In this document: one piece after another, positions 22,966 to 33,990 of the stretch
Numbering within the stretch: position 1 is the stretch's first letter
How the letters are laid out: each line of letters opens with the position of its first letter
From: Sclerurus mexicanus
Taxonomy: Eukaryota; Chordata; Aves; Passeriformes; Furnariidae
Assembly: GCA_013396755.1 (NCBI GenBank)
Contig: VWZF01002253.1
Span: 299,123-363,122, forward strand
DNA: 64,000 nt
Reading direction: 5' to 3'
Made by a program: the position numbers and the translations under genes
Notes under the pieces: generated by a model
What the model was told of the DNA's origin: nothing
What the model saw: the letters and a program-made list of their open reading frames with translations, nothing else
Databases searched by the model: none

Positions 22966-23254
22966 TCATAGAATCATGGAATGGTTTGGGTTGGAAGGGA
23001 CCTTAAAAATCATCTCAATCCACCCCCTGCCATGGGCAGGGACACCTTCCGCTAGACCAGGTTGCTCCAAGCCCTGTCCAACCTGGTCTTGGGCAATTCC
23101 AGGGATGGAGCAGCCACAGCTTCTCTGGGCAACCATTTCCACTGACTCACCACCCTCACGGTAAATAATTTTTCCCCAATATCCAATCTGAGCCCGCTCT
23201 CTTTGTCTGAAGACATTCCCCCTTATCCTGTCACTGCAAGTCCTTACAAACAGT
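22966..23254 (-). mobile_element. CR1 fragment, group A, ~290 bp
   Basis: Antisense from ATCATAGAATCATGGAATGG through GGATGGAGCAGCCACAGCTT and TTTTTCCCCAATATCCAATC to CCCCCTTATCCTGTCACTGC. Less than 100 bases separate it from a group C copy in the same orientation. Confidence 0.95.
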
Positions 23255-23340
23255 TCCCCAATCGACACTTCAGCATTGAACTGTTGAGGTTTTAGTTTTC
23301 ACTATTTCCTTTTCTCCAGCCCCATTTGAGGTACGTGTAA

Positions 23341-23673
23341 TCATGGAATCATAAACTGAGCTGGAAGGGACCCACAAGGATCATCCAGTCCAACTCCTGG
23401 CCCTGTGCAAGACAACTCCAACAATCCCACCCTGTCCCTGAGAGCATCATCAAAATGCTCCCTGAGCTCTGCCAGCCACTCTGCTGTGCCCACTGCCCTG
23501 GGGAGCCTGTTCAGTGCCCACCACCTTCTGGGGGAACAATCTTTTCCCAATATCCAATGTAAACCTCCCCTGGCACATCTTCACACCATTCCCTTGGGTC
23601 CTGTCAGTGGTCACCATGGAGAAGAGATCAGTGCCTGACCCTCGTCTTCCCCTCCTGAGGAAGCTGTAGATTG
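23341..23673 (-). mobile_element. CR1 copy, group C, ~330 bp
   Basis: The longest group C representative. Antisense: TCATGGAATCATAAACTGAG, CTGGAAGGGACCCACAAGGA, GCTCCCTGAGCTCTGCCAGC, GCCCTGGGGAGCCTGTTCAG, AATCTTTTCCCAATATCCAA and CTTCACACCATTCCCTTGGG. It extends to the CTGAGGAAGCTGTAG region. Confidence 0.93.
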
Positions 23674-24309
23674 CTGTAAAGCATAAAATGATCATGCAGT
23701 TCAAAGACAGCTCTCTGGTCATCTCCTCCTTTCTAAAAGTTCGATGTTTCCAGGTGTGAGAAGCAAAGGGGAGAGGTGGGAGGTTAAAACAAGGTCATCC
23801 TTTTAGTGTGGTGCAGAAATCCTTCAGCAGATTGCAGGGAGAAGTGAAATCCTGCTCCAGTTTAAGTCAAGCAACAGCATCTTCTGCAACAAATGTCAGG
23901 TATTCAAAAATTTCTTCACAATGTTGAAAAGGACAAAATGTTTCAGTACTTCAGCTGAAATTGCCTCTTTGGAATTTATCCCATTCTTTTATCTGAAAAA
24001 TTTATTTTAAGAACTGAAAAAAACCTCAAAAAAAAAAAACACAACACAGAAATAAACCTCTAAAAGCAAAACATTGTGTTCTGATGGAACAAACCTTCTT
24101 TTCAGCCAAAGTTTTCTGCGTCTTTGTTTGAAGTTCTCAGCACTTCAGGGGACATTCAATTTCAGAATGGAAAAATTCAGTGAGTTCTGGAATTTCACAT
24201 AAATCAGAAGGTCTGGACCACTTTTAACTAAATCACTTCCCAGTTGCCACTTTTGCTTCCAGCCACATAATGGATTTTATCTTTTGAACAAGGTTTCCTT
24301 GGGATTAGT
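23674..24309. other. Unique, partly A-rich sequence
   Basis: Contains an A-rich segment at about 23995-24060. No exon or element is recognised. Confidence 0.4.
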
Positions 24310-24606
24310 TAAAGGGGGCTCATAAAAAAGGGAGAGGGTGACTTTAGATAGTGAGAGGACCAGAGGGAATGTTTTTAAACTAAAAGGGGAAAAATTTAGA
24401 TTAGATATTGGGAAAAAATTCTTCCATGTGAGAGTGGTGAGGCCCTGGCATAGGTTGCCCAGAGAAGCTGTGGCTGCCCCATCCCTGGAAGTGTCCAAGG
24501 TCAGGCTGGACAGGGCTTGGAGCAACCTGGGCTAGTGGAAGGTGTCCCTGCCCATGGCAGGGGTTGGAATGAAATGATCTTGAAGGTCCCTTCCAACCCA
24601 AACCCA
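24310..24606 (+). mobile_element. CR1 copy, group A, ~300 bp
   Basis: Sense copy: AGATTAGATATTGGGAAAAA, GTGGCTGCCCCATCCCTGG, GGAGCAACCTGGGCTAGTGG and GGTCCCTTCCAACCCAAACC. It is well preserved. The terminal octamer is replaced by CATCTAAAATCC. Confidence 0.95.
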
Positions 24607-25629
24607 TCTAAAATCCTCTCTCTGTCGGTGTCCTGTTGCTTCCCTGAGCCCAGACCCTGAGAAAAATCATTCCCCTTTTCCCTGTTCCCCTGTCCTCTCC
24701 TGATTAACTCTTGGACATTGTGTTCTTTGAGATGTGCCTTCTACTTTCATGAGAAATGAACTGGAATAATTTATTCATTTGCATTCAGACACTGCAGTGT
24801 AGACAGGAGAGGCTGACAAATGGTTTAACCGGCTGGATAAATCCAGGAAAACCTCAGGAAAGAGTATTTTGCCCAGGGAAGAGAAGGGAAGAAGTAGAAG
24901 AGAGGAATCCCCTTCAAAAAGAGCAAAAAAACCTGTTCAAGTGTCTGCCAATGACTGTAAATAACAAAATTAATTATTTTTCATGCAAAATAGGCAAAAA
25001 GAGGTTTTTCCTTCCCCTCTTTGCCAAGAATGAATCCTGGGTTTCCCCTGGAAGAACAAGGGATGGCAGTGACAGACAGAAATGGGGGATTTATTTGTGT
25101 TTTCTCTTTAATAAGGTCCCTGCCTGGTTATGAAGATGTTCTATCACAGTTGACGGTGGCAGGAAAGGTGGGACTGATGAGTTTGGGACATTTTTCACTT
25201 GCAAACCTGCAATGCTGCCTTTCTATCCCATGAATGATTTAAGATCCTTGGATTTTAATTTGGCCTTTTTTTTTTTTTTTTCCCAGTTTAAAGATTCAGG
25301 ACCAATGAGAAAGACAAATAATCAGCTGATTAATCTTGAAGAAAATCAAAGATTTTCATTTTTTTTCTTCTGACAAAATTACTGCAGACTGTGACTGAGC
25401 AAGAACACAACGTCCAGGAAGGCACTGACTTGGAAACTTGGGAAAAAAAGGGTGTAATTTCAGGTGTGATCTCCAGAGTTTGGGTCCCACAGGAGCATCT
25501 GACTGTTGAGCTTTGATTTATTTTTGCCTCCTCCCCTCTGATCCAGTGAAGTGAAAGCATTTGTGGGGTGGGGGCAGATGGCACAAAACCTGGATGTCTG
25601 TGCGGGCACATTAGACGAGGACAAAGGGT
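24607..25629. other. Unique non-coding sequence
   Basis: One kilobase with an 18-base T-run near 25266. The 125-codon frame at 24756-25133 has no recognisable motif. Confidence 0.4.
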
Positions 25630-26075
25630 CAGAGGGCTTTAAATGTGGCCAATGAAGCTCCTCTGCTCTGGAGCCAGGCTGGGAGAGCTGGGGGTGTTGA
25701 GGCTGGAGAAGAGAAGGTTCCAAGGAGACCCCAGAGCCCCTTCCAGTGCCTAAAGGGGCTCCAGGAGAGCTGGAGAGGGATTTGGGACAAGGGATGGAGG
25801 AGTAGGACAACAAGGAATGGCTTTAAGCTCAAGAAAGGTAGATTTAGATTAGATATTGAAAAGAAATTCCTCCCTGTGAGGGTGGGCAGGTCCTGGCACA
25901 GGTTGCCCAGAGAAGCTGGGGCTGCCCCATCCCTGGAAGCGTCCAAGGCCAGGATGGACAGGGCTTGGAGCAACCCAGGATAGGGGAAGGTGTCCCTGAT
26001 CATCTTGTTGGAAGGAGATGGTCTTGGAGGTCCCTTCCAACCCAGGCCTTCCCATGCCTCTGTGATTTTCTGATC
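25630..26075 (+). mobile_element. CR1 copy, group A, ~445 bp
   Basis: Sense copy: CTCCTCTGCTCTGGAGCCAG, AGGCTGGAGAAGAGAAGGTT, CCAGGAGAGCTGGAGAGGGA, GGGGCTGCCCCATCCCTGG and GAGGTCCCTTCCAACCCAGG. Its 5' truncation point is close to that of the copy at 4751. Confidence 0.95.
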
Positions 26076-26946
26076 TATCAATTATCCCAAAGTTTGTGGG
26101 CACCCAAGTGTCTTTCTCGTGGCTTTGACTTCCTGGGGTAAATGATTCCTGGTCCTCTTACTCTGCTTTCTAAGAACTTCAACCCCAGGATTCCCTCTGG
26201 CACCATTGAAACTATAAATTAACAGATTAGGGTGTTTTTTATGTTATTCTGCTGAATTTCTTTATCTTTAATTTCATGTGTTTACCCCAGGTTATATAAA
26301 TAAACCTGTTTTTTTCAAACAGAAATGCCAAGTGTTTCTATTAATAAATCTTTTCCTATTCCTCTTGGGGAAAAGCAAACAGATGGGATTTAATTTTTAA
26401 TCATCAAAATGTTATCAAATTTTCATTACAAATAATTGCTTCGGTTTTAAACAGTGTTGGGGCAAAAAAGCAGGTACTCAGGAGTTACATCTTCAAACAC
26501 AACAACAGGACATTAAATCCTCATCTATTTGCAAGGTCCAGACATGTTACTTAAATTAGTGGGTCCTGAGGGTAATTTTAAGATACTGGACTAGAAGAAT
26601 TCGAGCTTGGAAAATGAGAATAAGAGGAGGATCAGGAAGCTCCACTTTATTCCAGGCCAAATAATGACACTTCGTATTTCTTCTTCCAGAAATCAGTGAG
26701 CTCAACCTCCCAGTTATGAAGTTCTCTGAGGTGGTAAAAACTGACTGCAGAGTTCAGCTTCTCCAGGGAACTGAACAAAGGTCCTTGATGATGATTGGGA
26801 CCAAACTCTGATGGAATGGAATGAAAGAAGGATATTCCTGGCCTTGAAGAACCTTGAGGGAGGGAGGAAGGGAAGAGGAGTCAAATCTCGTCTCTCACAA
26901 GAAGATAAATTTCAAGAGGAAGCATAACCCTGTCACTTGTGCCAAG
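26076..26946. other. Unique non-coding sequence
   Basis: No CR1. AT-rich near 26270-26460. It runs directly into the homopyrimidine tract. Confidence 0.4.
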
Positions 26947-27083
26947 CCTTCTCCTTCTCCTCCTCCTCCTTCTCCTTCTCCTTCTCCTTCTCCTTCTCCT
27001 TCTCCTTCTCCTTCTCCTTCTCCTTCTCCTTCTCCTTCTCCTTCTCCTCCTCCTTCTCCCCTTTCCTTCTCTTTTCCTTTCTT
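26947..27083. repeat. 137-base homopyrimidine tract, (CTTCTC)n core
   Basis: Not one purine occurs from 26947 to 27083. The core is about 17 hexamer units of CTTCTC with CTC-type interruptions at both ends. From 27061 it passes without a break into CTTTCCTTCTCTTTTCCTTT, which is the outer end of the inverted duplication. The Glu-Gly, Lys-Glu and Phe-Ser repeat frames are artefacts. Confidence 0.98.
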
Positions 27084-27368
27084 GGCTTCCTGTTCCAGCA
27101 GGAGCTTAGGGAGGAATTGATCACAGATTATCTTTTTGTCCCTTGTTTTTCCTAGAAATAAAGGATTCCTATGGAATTGACCTTCATCCATACACCTTTC
27201 TTCCTCAATAATAGGAAAGGGTGACAAGACCTTCCACACAGACTCTATACCATGGTTGTGTTGTACAGTGAGATGTTTCAAAGTGGTATACATTGCTAAA
27301 TTTTTGTCTGAATTCAGATTCTACTTTGGATTTCTGGGAAGGGACAGTTACAGGGAAAGGGGATCCAG
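27061..27368 (+). repeat. Left arm of a ~300 bp inverted duplication
   Basis: The reverse complement of 27868-28150 matches this segment along its length. Shared words include TCCTAGAAATAAAGGATTCC, ACCTTTCTTCCTCAATAA, ATTGCTAAATTTTTG, TTTGGATTTCTGGGAAGG and AGGGAAAGGGGATCCAG. Identity is roughly four in five by eye. Relative to the right arm it has an extra ~24 bases around 27254-27277 and a few near 27096-27111. It is not CR1 and I do not recognise the family. Confidence 0.92.
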
Positions 27369-27867
27369 AAATATCCTACTCTCTATTTTATTTGGACAAC
27401 ATTGGATTAGTTCTGCTGAAGTCTTGGGCTGAATTCTTCAGCTCCTTTAAATGTGGGTTTCTCTCTTTTTTTTTTTTTTTGAGAGGCCTCATTTTTCTGC
27501 CCAGAAAAGGCACTGAGGTCTCTGTAGAAGTTTGATGGTTTCTGAGCTGCTTGGCACCAAGTCTGGTACTTATAACTCAGAGCTGGACTCTCCTTGAGTT
27601 CAAAGAGTCACTGCTTGACTGAGAGCTGCTGGTGACAGTCATGTTATGTGTCCCAGACAGGAGATGAATAAAATCCACAGTGGAATTGGATGAGTCACTA
27701 GTTTTTATTGAGAAAACCACTGAAAGAGAGGAGGAAGATGCCTTTCAATGCTACAGGCAGCAAGGCCTTACTTACTGCACACCATCTGGCTGAACTAATT
27801 AATTAAAGAGCCAGAGGTCAATTAATTTACAATCAAGAGCCCAGATAAAGCAGAGAGTAAGAAATTG
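27369..27867. other. Spacer of the inverted duplication
   Basis: 499 bases with a 16-base T-run near 27465 and no recognised element. If this were one palindromic transposon, the spacer would be its interior. It has no transposase-like frame. Confidence 0.5.
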
Positions 27868-28150
27868 CTGGATCCCCTTTCCCTGTGCTTGTTCCTTCCC
27901 AGAAATCCAAACTAGAACCTGAATTCATGCAAAAATTTAGCAATATATATCACTTTGAAACGTGGTGTACAGTCTGTGTGGGAGCAGTTCTCATCCTCTC
28001 CTAGTTATTGAGGAAGAAAGGTTTATGGATGAAGATCAATTCTACAGGAATCCTTTATTTCTAGGAAAAAACAGGGAGAAAAAAAAAAATAATCTGTGGT
28101 CAATTCCTCTCTGGGAATGGGAAACCAAGAAAGGAAAAGAGAAGGAAAGG
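27868..28150 (-). repeat. Right arm of the inverted duplication
   Basis: Antisense partner of 27061-27368. It starts CTGGATCCCCTTTCCCTGTG and ends GAAAAGAGAAGGAAAGG. An 11-base A-run near 28079 replaces a T-rich spot of the left arm. Its outer edge continues as an unexpanded purine-rich stretch (to about 28164), opposite the expanded microsatellite of the left arm. Confidence 0.92.
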
Positions 28151-29070
28151 GAAAGGTAAAGAGGAGACCCAACCAAGAGCCTTGCCATGATTTGTCCTTG
28201 CAGTGGGTTTGACTTTGGCTGTGTCTGGGCTAGTCCATGAAATTTTGTCACAGCAGAATGTTCACACCGTGGAACAATTGAGATGGCAGTGGGGAAATCT
28301 GGTCCCTGGGGATATCAAATAAACAGTCTGCTCCTGTCTGGATGCTAAGGATCCTCCCACCTGAATCCCTCAGCTCCCTTCCCATCTGTGTCCTGCCAAT
28401 GAGTGGGGTGGGCACTACCCAGACCAGATGCTGCTGGGCAAGGGGGGTGCCCACCCTCTGGGGAATTAGTGCCAGTGCTGTCCTAGAAAGGTAAAATATC
28501 AATAGTTCTTCCCTAGAAGTGGGGAAAACAACCCGGAGAGGAATTTTGCCTGCACTGCCAGGAGCAGGTGCAGTATCAGCGAAGCACAGGCGATGGCAGC
28601 AAAACCTAAACGCAAGGCAGTTGGGAAAATATCGATTGCATTTAATAAAGAGCAGAGAAACTGATATAAATAAGTTTCTGGGAAGCTGATCTTGCGGGTC
28701 TCTATTTGGAAATAGTCTGACTACACCTTCCTACAGGACAGGAACGTTCTCCAGTGTTGCAAGAGCACCTTCCAGAAAAAAATTGGCTTAGAACGGCAGC
28801 TCCCAGTGAGTCCAGCAGAGAGAGGTGTAATTGTTCCTGTGCTAATTAACACGGGATAACACGGTCCCCGTGGAACTCCTTCCCATTTTCTTCTCTGTTG
28901 CTAGAAGCTTGTGACTGCCAAAATCTTCTTGCTTTAAGAAAAGGTACAGCTTTGGGAATACTTCTGAGAGCACTGGGAATGTATTTATTCCTGGACAGTG
29001 GAGGGAATTGGTGTGGTTTCTTCCCTGGGGAATTTTCCGCTAGTTCTCCTGCTCTGGTAGCGCCCACTGG
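28151..29070. other. Unique non-coding sequence
   Basis: No CR1 or exon is recognised. A possible polyadenylation word AATAAA occurs near 28320, without supporting context. Confidence 0.4.
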
Positions 29071-29164
29071 AAGTTCAAGGCCAGACTGGACAGGGCTTGG
29101 AGCAACCTGGACTAGTGGAAGATATCCCTGTCTATGGCAGAGGGTTGGAACTAGGTGGTCTTTT
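29071..29164 (+). mobile_element. CR1 tail, left arm of a tail-to-tail foldback
   Basis: Sense group A fragment: AAGTTCAAGGCCAGACTGGA, GGAGCAACCTGGACTAGTGG and TATGGCAGAGGGTTGGAACT. It stops at GGTGGTCTTTTT without the CCTTCCAACCC tail, where the antisense copy starts immediately. Confidence 0.92.
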
Positions 29165-29507
29165 TAAAGTTCCAGCCCCCTTGCCATGGGCAGGGGCACC
29201 TTCCACCTGACCAGGATGCTCTAAGACCCATCCAACCTGGTCCTGAACACTTCCAGGGATGGGACATCCACAACTTCTCCCTGTACCAGGACCTCACCAT
29301 CATTATAGTGAAGAATTTCTTCCCAATATCTAACATAAATCTACCCTCCATCAGCTTTAGGCTCTTTCTCCTTAACCTGTCTTTCCCTGCCCTTGTCCAA
29401 ATCCATCTCCAGCTCTTTTGAAACCCCTGTAGGTACTGAAAGGGGCTCTAAGATGTCCCCCAAACCTTCTTTTCTCCAGGCTGGAGAGCCCAACTCTCAG
29501 CCTGTGA
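29165..29507 (-). mobile_element. CR1 copy, right arm of a tail-to-tail foldback
   Basis: Antisense group A: AAAGTTCCAGCCCCCTTGCC, ATGGGCAGGGGCACCTTCCA, CACTTCCAGGGATGGGACAT, GAATTTCTTCCCAATATCTA and TTCTTTTCTCCAGGCTGGAG. It also lacks the terminal tail, so both arms are cut at about the same consensus position. Confidence 0.93.
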
Positions 29508-30033
29508 GAATTAAACTGTGTTCCTCCAGTGTGGCCATGGGGACAGGTTTCCAGCCATGCAGAGTCTTTGGAGCAGTTGATCCTTTGTGGATATGCATTC
29601 CCACAGCTCAGCAACCAGCTCCAACTCCCCGAGTTCCACTAACAAATGTACTAAGGGGCCATGGAGCTGTCAAGTCACTTTGCCTCTTCATGATGTGGGA
29701 TCATCCAGAAGCTGCTCAGTGCCCAGCAACCATAATAGTTGTTAAGAGCATTAGTGAAAGGGCTGCTTATCTTCACAAATAACAACAGTCCTGGCCTTTC
29801 TGTGGCTGTCACTGTCTTAACAGAATATTCTGTGAGTTTGGGACAAGGCTCTTGTATCACCTGTTTGGAGGCAAAGCCAGGGGAGAGGCTGGAAACGGAG
29901 AAACTCCTGCTGGAACAGGGGCTGAATCAGCCTGGATTTTGCTCAGGTGGGAAAAGATGGAAAACAGCCAGGAAAACAGGGGAGAACAGATCAGTAAAAT
30001 CCTCTGGCAAAACGTGAGAGTTGTGTTTATATG
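29508..30033. other. Unique non-coding sequence
   Basis: No element or exon is recognised before the GGAT array. Confidence 0.4.
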
Positions 30034-30103
30034 GGATGGATGGATGGATGGATGGATGGATGGATGGATGGATGGATGGATGGATGGATGGATGGATGGA
30101 TGG
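30034..30103. repeat. (GGAT)n tetranucleotide microsatellite
   Basis: About 17 uninterrupted GGAT units, then GGCGGG. It accounts for the Trp-Met-Asp-Gly and Pro-Ser-Ile-His repeat frames on the two strands. Confidence 0.99.
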
Positions 30104-30583
30104 GCGGGTCTCATCAGTGACATGTCACAGTGAGATGCTGGCACTGGCAGCGGGATCCGCAGCCCACCCTGTCATCCCACATGTGCTAATTCATGGAATA
30201 CCTCAGGTCTGAGGTGAGGAGTCCACACGCTGCTGCAGAGGGGCCTTGGGCTGCTCCAAGGACCTCAGGGACTGCCACAGAGCAGTCCAAGGTCAGTGGC
30301 TCAACTTGTCAGGGGCCAACTCTACAATGACAAAATTTCATGTCTGATCTCTGTTGACACCAACGAAATCCAACTGAAGGCCATGGAAGGGGGAAGGTGG
30401 CCCTGGATTTCAACTTGATCTCTGGTCGCCCATTTATTTTCAAGGAAACATGTGAAGACTAAATCAAAGCAACTTTCCAAAGCCTTGTGGGTTCCTCATG
30501 GATGAAAAGAATCGGAGCACCTGATGGAACAATTGCACACTGGTGGAAACTGCCAGTTGTCCAACATGTTCCCAGGAAGTCAA
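30104..30583. other. Unique non-coding sequence
   Basis: No feature is recognised. Confidence 0.4.
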
Positions 30584-31178
30584 AGAGTCACAAAACAGTT
30601 TGTGTTGGAAGGAATCTTAAAGGTCATCTTGTTCTCAGCTCCTGCCATGGGCAGGGACATCTTCCACTATCCCAGGTTGCTCCAAGCCCCATCCAACGTG
30701 GCCTTGGACACTTCCAGGGATGGGGCAGCCACAGCTTCTCTGGCCAACTTGTGCCAGAGCCTCCCCATGCTCCCAGGGAAGAATTCCCTCCCAATATCTC
30801 ATCTAAACCTCCAATATTTCAGTCTAAAACAATTTCCCTTTGTCTTGCCCCTCTATGCATTGTCCAACGTCTCTCTCCAGCTCTCCTGGAGCCCCTTTAG
30901 GGACTGGAAGGGACTCCAAGGTCTCCCTGGAACCTTCTCTTCTTCAGTCTGAACACCTTCATCTCTCCCAGCCTGTCTCCAGAGCAGAGGGGCTCCAGCC
31001 CTTGGAGCACCTTCATGGACTCCTCTGAACTCATTCCAGCAGCTCCACATCCTTCTTATGTTGAAGACCCCAGGGCTGGACACGGTGTTCCAGGTGGAGT
31101 ATTATCACAGTGGAACAGAGGGGGAAAATCTCCTCCTTTGACCAGTTCCCTAAAGTGTTTTTGATGCATTCCAGGACA
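30584..31178 (-). mobile_element. CR1 copy, group A, ~595 bp
   Basis: Antisense from AGAGTCACAAAACAGTTTGT through GGATGGGGCAGCCACAGCTT, CCAGCTCTCCTGGAGCCCCT, CCTTCTCTTCTTCAGTCTGA and CCAGCAGCTCCACATCCTTC to a region around TGATGCATTCCAGGAC. That last part lies well upstream of most copies' truncation points. Frames of 103-142 codons overlapping it are repeat-derived. Confidence 0.95.
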
Positions 31179-31786
31179 TAGGTGAGGTGTGGAACTCACT
31201 GGGTGGTCTCTTATTCCAGGACTCTCATTCCAGGAGTCTCTGAGTTGGTGCAGGACATGTACAGCCTCTCTGTCTCCACATCCAGCCTGGAAAACAATGC
31301 CACTGACACTCCTCTGCCCTGTTTAGGTTGCAATCCTTCTAAAGGACATGTTTTTTCCTACCAACAGCTCCTTTGCCTCAATCCCAGCTGGAGTTGGAGG
31401 GTGCCTCTCTCATCCAAATACCTGCCAGGAAGCATCAGAGCAGGGCAGAACCGTGTTCAGGATTTGAAGTTTGCATGGAAGGACAAACAGTAGTTAAAGC
31501 TGAGGACTCTAAAAATGCTGCATGGACACTTTGAGCATTGCTGATGTTCCTCAGCTATTAAAGAAATCTGATCTGCTCAAAGCCCCCTGATTTCCACACT
31601 TCTAGAGGAGGAGATAAGCGATATCTCTCTGAAGAGATTTTATCCAAACCCTTAGAAGAAGATAGGAAGAGAGACTCAACCCTTTCTCATTTTCATGGTG
31701 CTGAGAAAGCTGATCTTTGGCAAAGACAACTTTCTGCTTTGGAAGATGGCCTTTGTCCCAAAATTCTTCCGGAACAGTATTTACCT
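31179..31786. other. Unique non-coding sequence
   Basis: No feature is recognised. Confidence 0.4.
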
Positions 31787-31990
31787 CTTCTTCCCTGTGA
31801 GGGTAGGGAGGCCCTGGCACAGGTTGCCCAGAGAAGCTGTGGCTGCCCCATCCCTGGAAGTGTCCAAGGACAGGTTGGATGGGGCTTGGAGCAACCTGGT
31901 CTGGTGGGAGGGGAGTTTGCAGGGGGTTGAAACTAGATGATCCTGAAGGTCCTTCCCAAACCAAGCCATTACATGATTCTGTGATTCTAT
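31787..31990 (+). mobile_element. CR1 tail, group A
   Basis: Sense copy: CTTCTTCCCTGTGAGGGTAG, GTGGCTGCCCCATCCCTGG, GGAGCAACCTGGTCTGGTGG and GTCCTTCCCAAACCAAGCC. It ends in ATGATTCTGTGATTCTAT, so the 3' end is complete. Around 31905 the usual TGTCCCTGCCCATGG is replaced by shorter sequence. Confidence 0.95.
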
Positions 31991-33990
31991 ACAAACTCAA
32001 GCTGCTTCTCAGAGCATCAGGACCTCTTTTCCACCTTGAGATCCAAAATACCAGATGCAGGTCACCTGTAAACCCAACACTGGAATTCTAGGCAGGGAGA
32101 GGAGCCATGGTGGTCTTTGCAGTTGGATCCTGGTTGCAGATTCTCCTCCTCTTGCACACGCAAGATCCACAGTCCTTTTCCTGTCACATGTCCCACCACA
32201 CACCAGTTTCACAACCCACCGTGGGAGATATTTCCATAGTTGAGAGGTGGCAAACACAAAGTTAGACTTGGTGATAATGCTGTGTGTTCTTCTCATCTGA
32301 GATGGAAATCCCTGGCAATAAGAGATGGAGACACCATCACCTACCTTGAAAATGTATTTTTGACTCATATTTAGACCCCCAGTGTCACTCAAAGAGATTT
32401 AACTCTGAACAGATCACAGAAAGTACAGCAAGAGTTTCCATCCCTACATTTCTTATGGCCAGGAAACACTGCCACGTTTTCAAATCACTCCAAATACTTA
32501 TTTCTTTCATTATTTTTCACAAAAAGCCTGCTCTGAGAAGCTAATATGTTACAGAGATCTGATGGATTGCTGAGTGTTTATGGAATGTCACCTAAAATAA
32601 CTCACAGCAAAGAGGTGTTTGCCTGTTCCTGGGATGCAGGAGAAATTACTTACCCATTATTGCTCTGCTAGAAGATACAAATGACAATCATTTAAAACAA
32701 ATAAAAGCTTGAAATCAGTTAACACACATTCTTTTACTTCTTCACATTATTTTTTTTAAAGGCAGAAATGTCTAAAACTGGATTGGTTATTCATTATTTT
32801 TGAGGGTGAGGAATTAGATGGGAAGGAAATGTCAGTGGAATAGCATTAGGCGAGCAGAGCTTTCCTTCAACGTTTCCATAAATTTACACACAGACACACA
32901 TGTAGGGGGAAAAAAAAGTAAAAATAATAATTTGGAGGGAACATTTGGGCATTTTGCTCAGATCTTGCCATTCTAGAAACATCAAGTGATGTAAAAGGGG
33001 AAACCTGGGAGAGCCCGATTTCACTGAAGGGGGGATGAAGTTGGGAACATGATTTGATTTTCAAAGATGGGCTCTTGGAATTGCCAAACCTTTTGGAAAA
33101 AGGTGTGTTGGGTCAGAAATAAGGTCTGGTCAGAGCAGGAAGGCCTTATCTCTCTCACAATATCACCTCTATAACACACTGCCTTTTATTTTTTACTGTC
33201 CATCCAGCCCAAACTTGAAACAATACAAAGCATAGAATGATAAAAGAATTCAGTGCAAAGACAGATTTAATCTCCAACCTCTTCATTTAGTAATACTTCA
33301 CTTACATGAAATACAACTTCTATATATTTAACTTATATAAAATCTATGTCTAAACCAGGGTTATTATAATACAGTAAAAAAAAAAGTCTCCACAAGCCTC
33401 CTCCTTTCCCGCCACCGAGTTGGAATCACAAGGCAGCTCATTTTTAGCTCGCCCAGGTTCACAGCCTGGGGTATTTCTGGTGCCTCAGGAAACCCAGTTT
33501 TTCTGCGTCTGTGAAAGGAGAATTTTGCCCACCCAGAGAGGTGCTGTGCTGAGGATCAGAGCCCTGCTCCTTTGTGCTGTGCCAGCAGCAGATGGGACCT
33601 CCTGCTGAAGGACTCAAACCCGTGTGAGCTGTGGAGATGTGAAGCTGTTGTGCAACCACGTGTTGCAGAAGTGGCTTTGGCAGAACGGTGGTTTCTCTTG
33701 CGGTGGTGTCATTAATTTGTTCCGGGAGTGGACCAGACGGTGGCTGGAACTGAAAAAACACAGAGCAAAGAGGCTGCACCTCCCAAAGTGCTACAGTGCA
33801 AGTGAGAGATGAGAGATAAGAGGTGGCAACAGAAAAAAAAAATGGAATAATACAGGGAGACAACAGGAAAACCCAAATTAGGGTTCTCTTAAACATCAGC
33901 AGCCGCTGCATGAGGTCACATTTGTTTCAGCTTTAGGGATTTGGGTTTGAAAGCAAGGTGGAGATAAGATGACATTGAAAAACTCAACCA
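31991..33990. other. Unique non-coding block, AT-rich in its middle
   Basis: Two kilobases without CR1. It is AT-rich at about 32480-32930 and 33220-33390. Minus frames of 127 codons (32009-32392) and 150 codons (33459-33911) show no recognisable domain. Confidence 0.45.

Noticed and set aside
26895..27293. Minus-strand frame with a long Glu-Gly repeat
   Set aside because: Translation of the (CTTCTC)n microsatellite.
29852..30212. Frames with Trp-Met-Asp-Gly and Pro-Ser-Ile-His repeats
   Set aside because: Translation of the (GGAT)n microsatellite.
33459..33911. 150-codon minus-strand frame with a hydrophobic start resembling a signal peptide
   Set aside because: The hydrophobic stretch comes from T-rich DNA. 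The remainder has no motif, and no promoter or splice context is visible.
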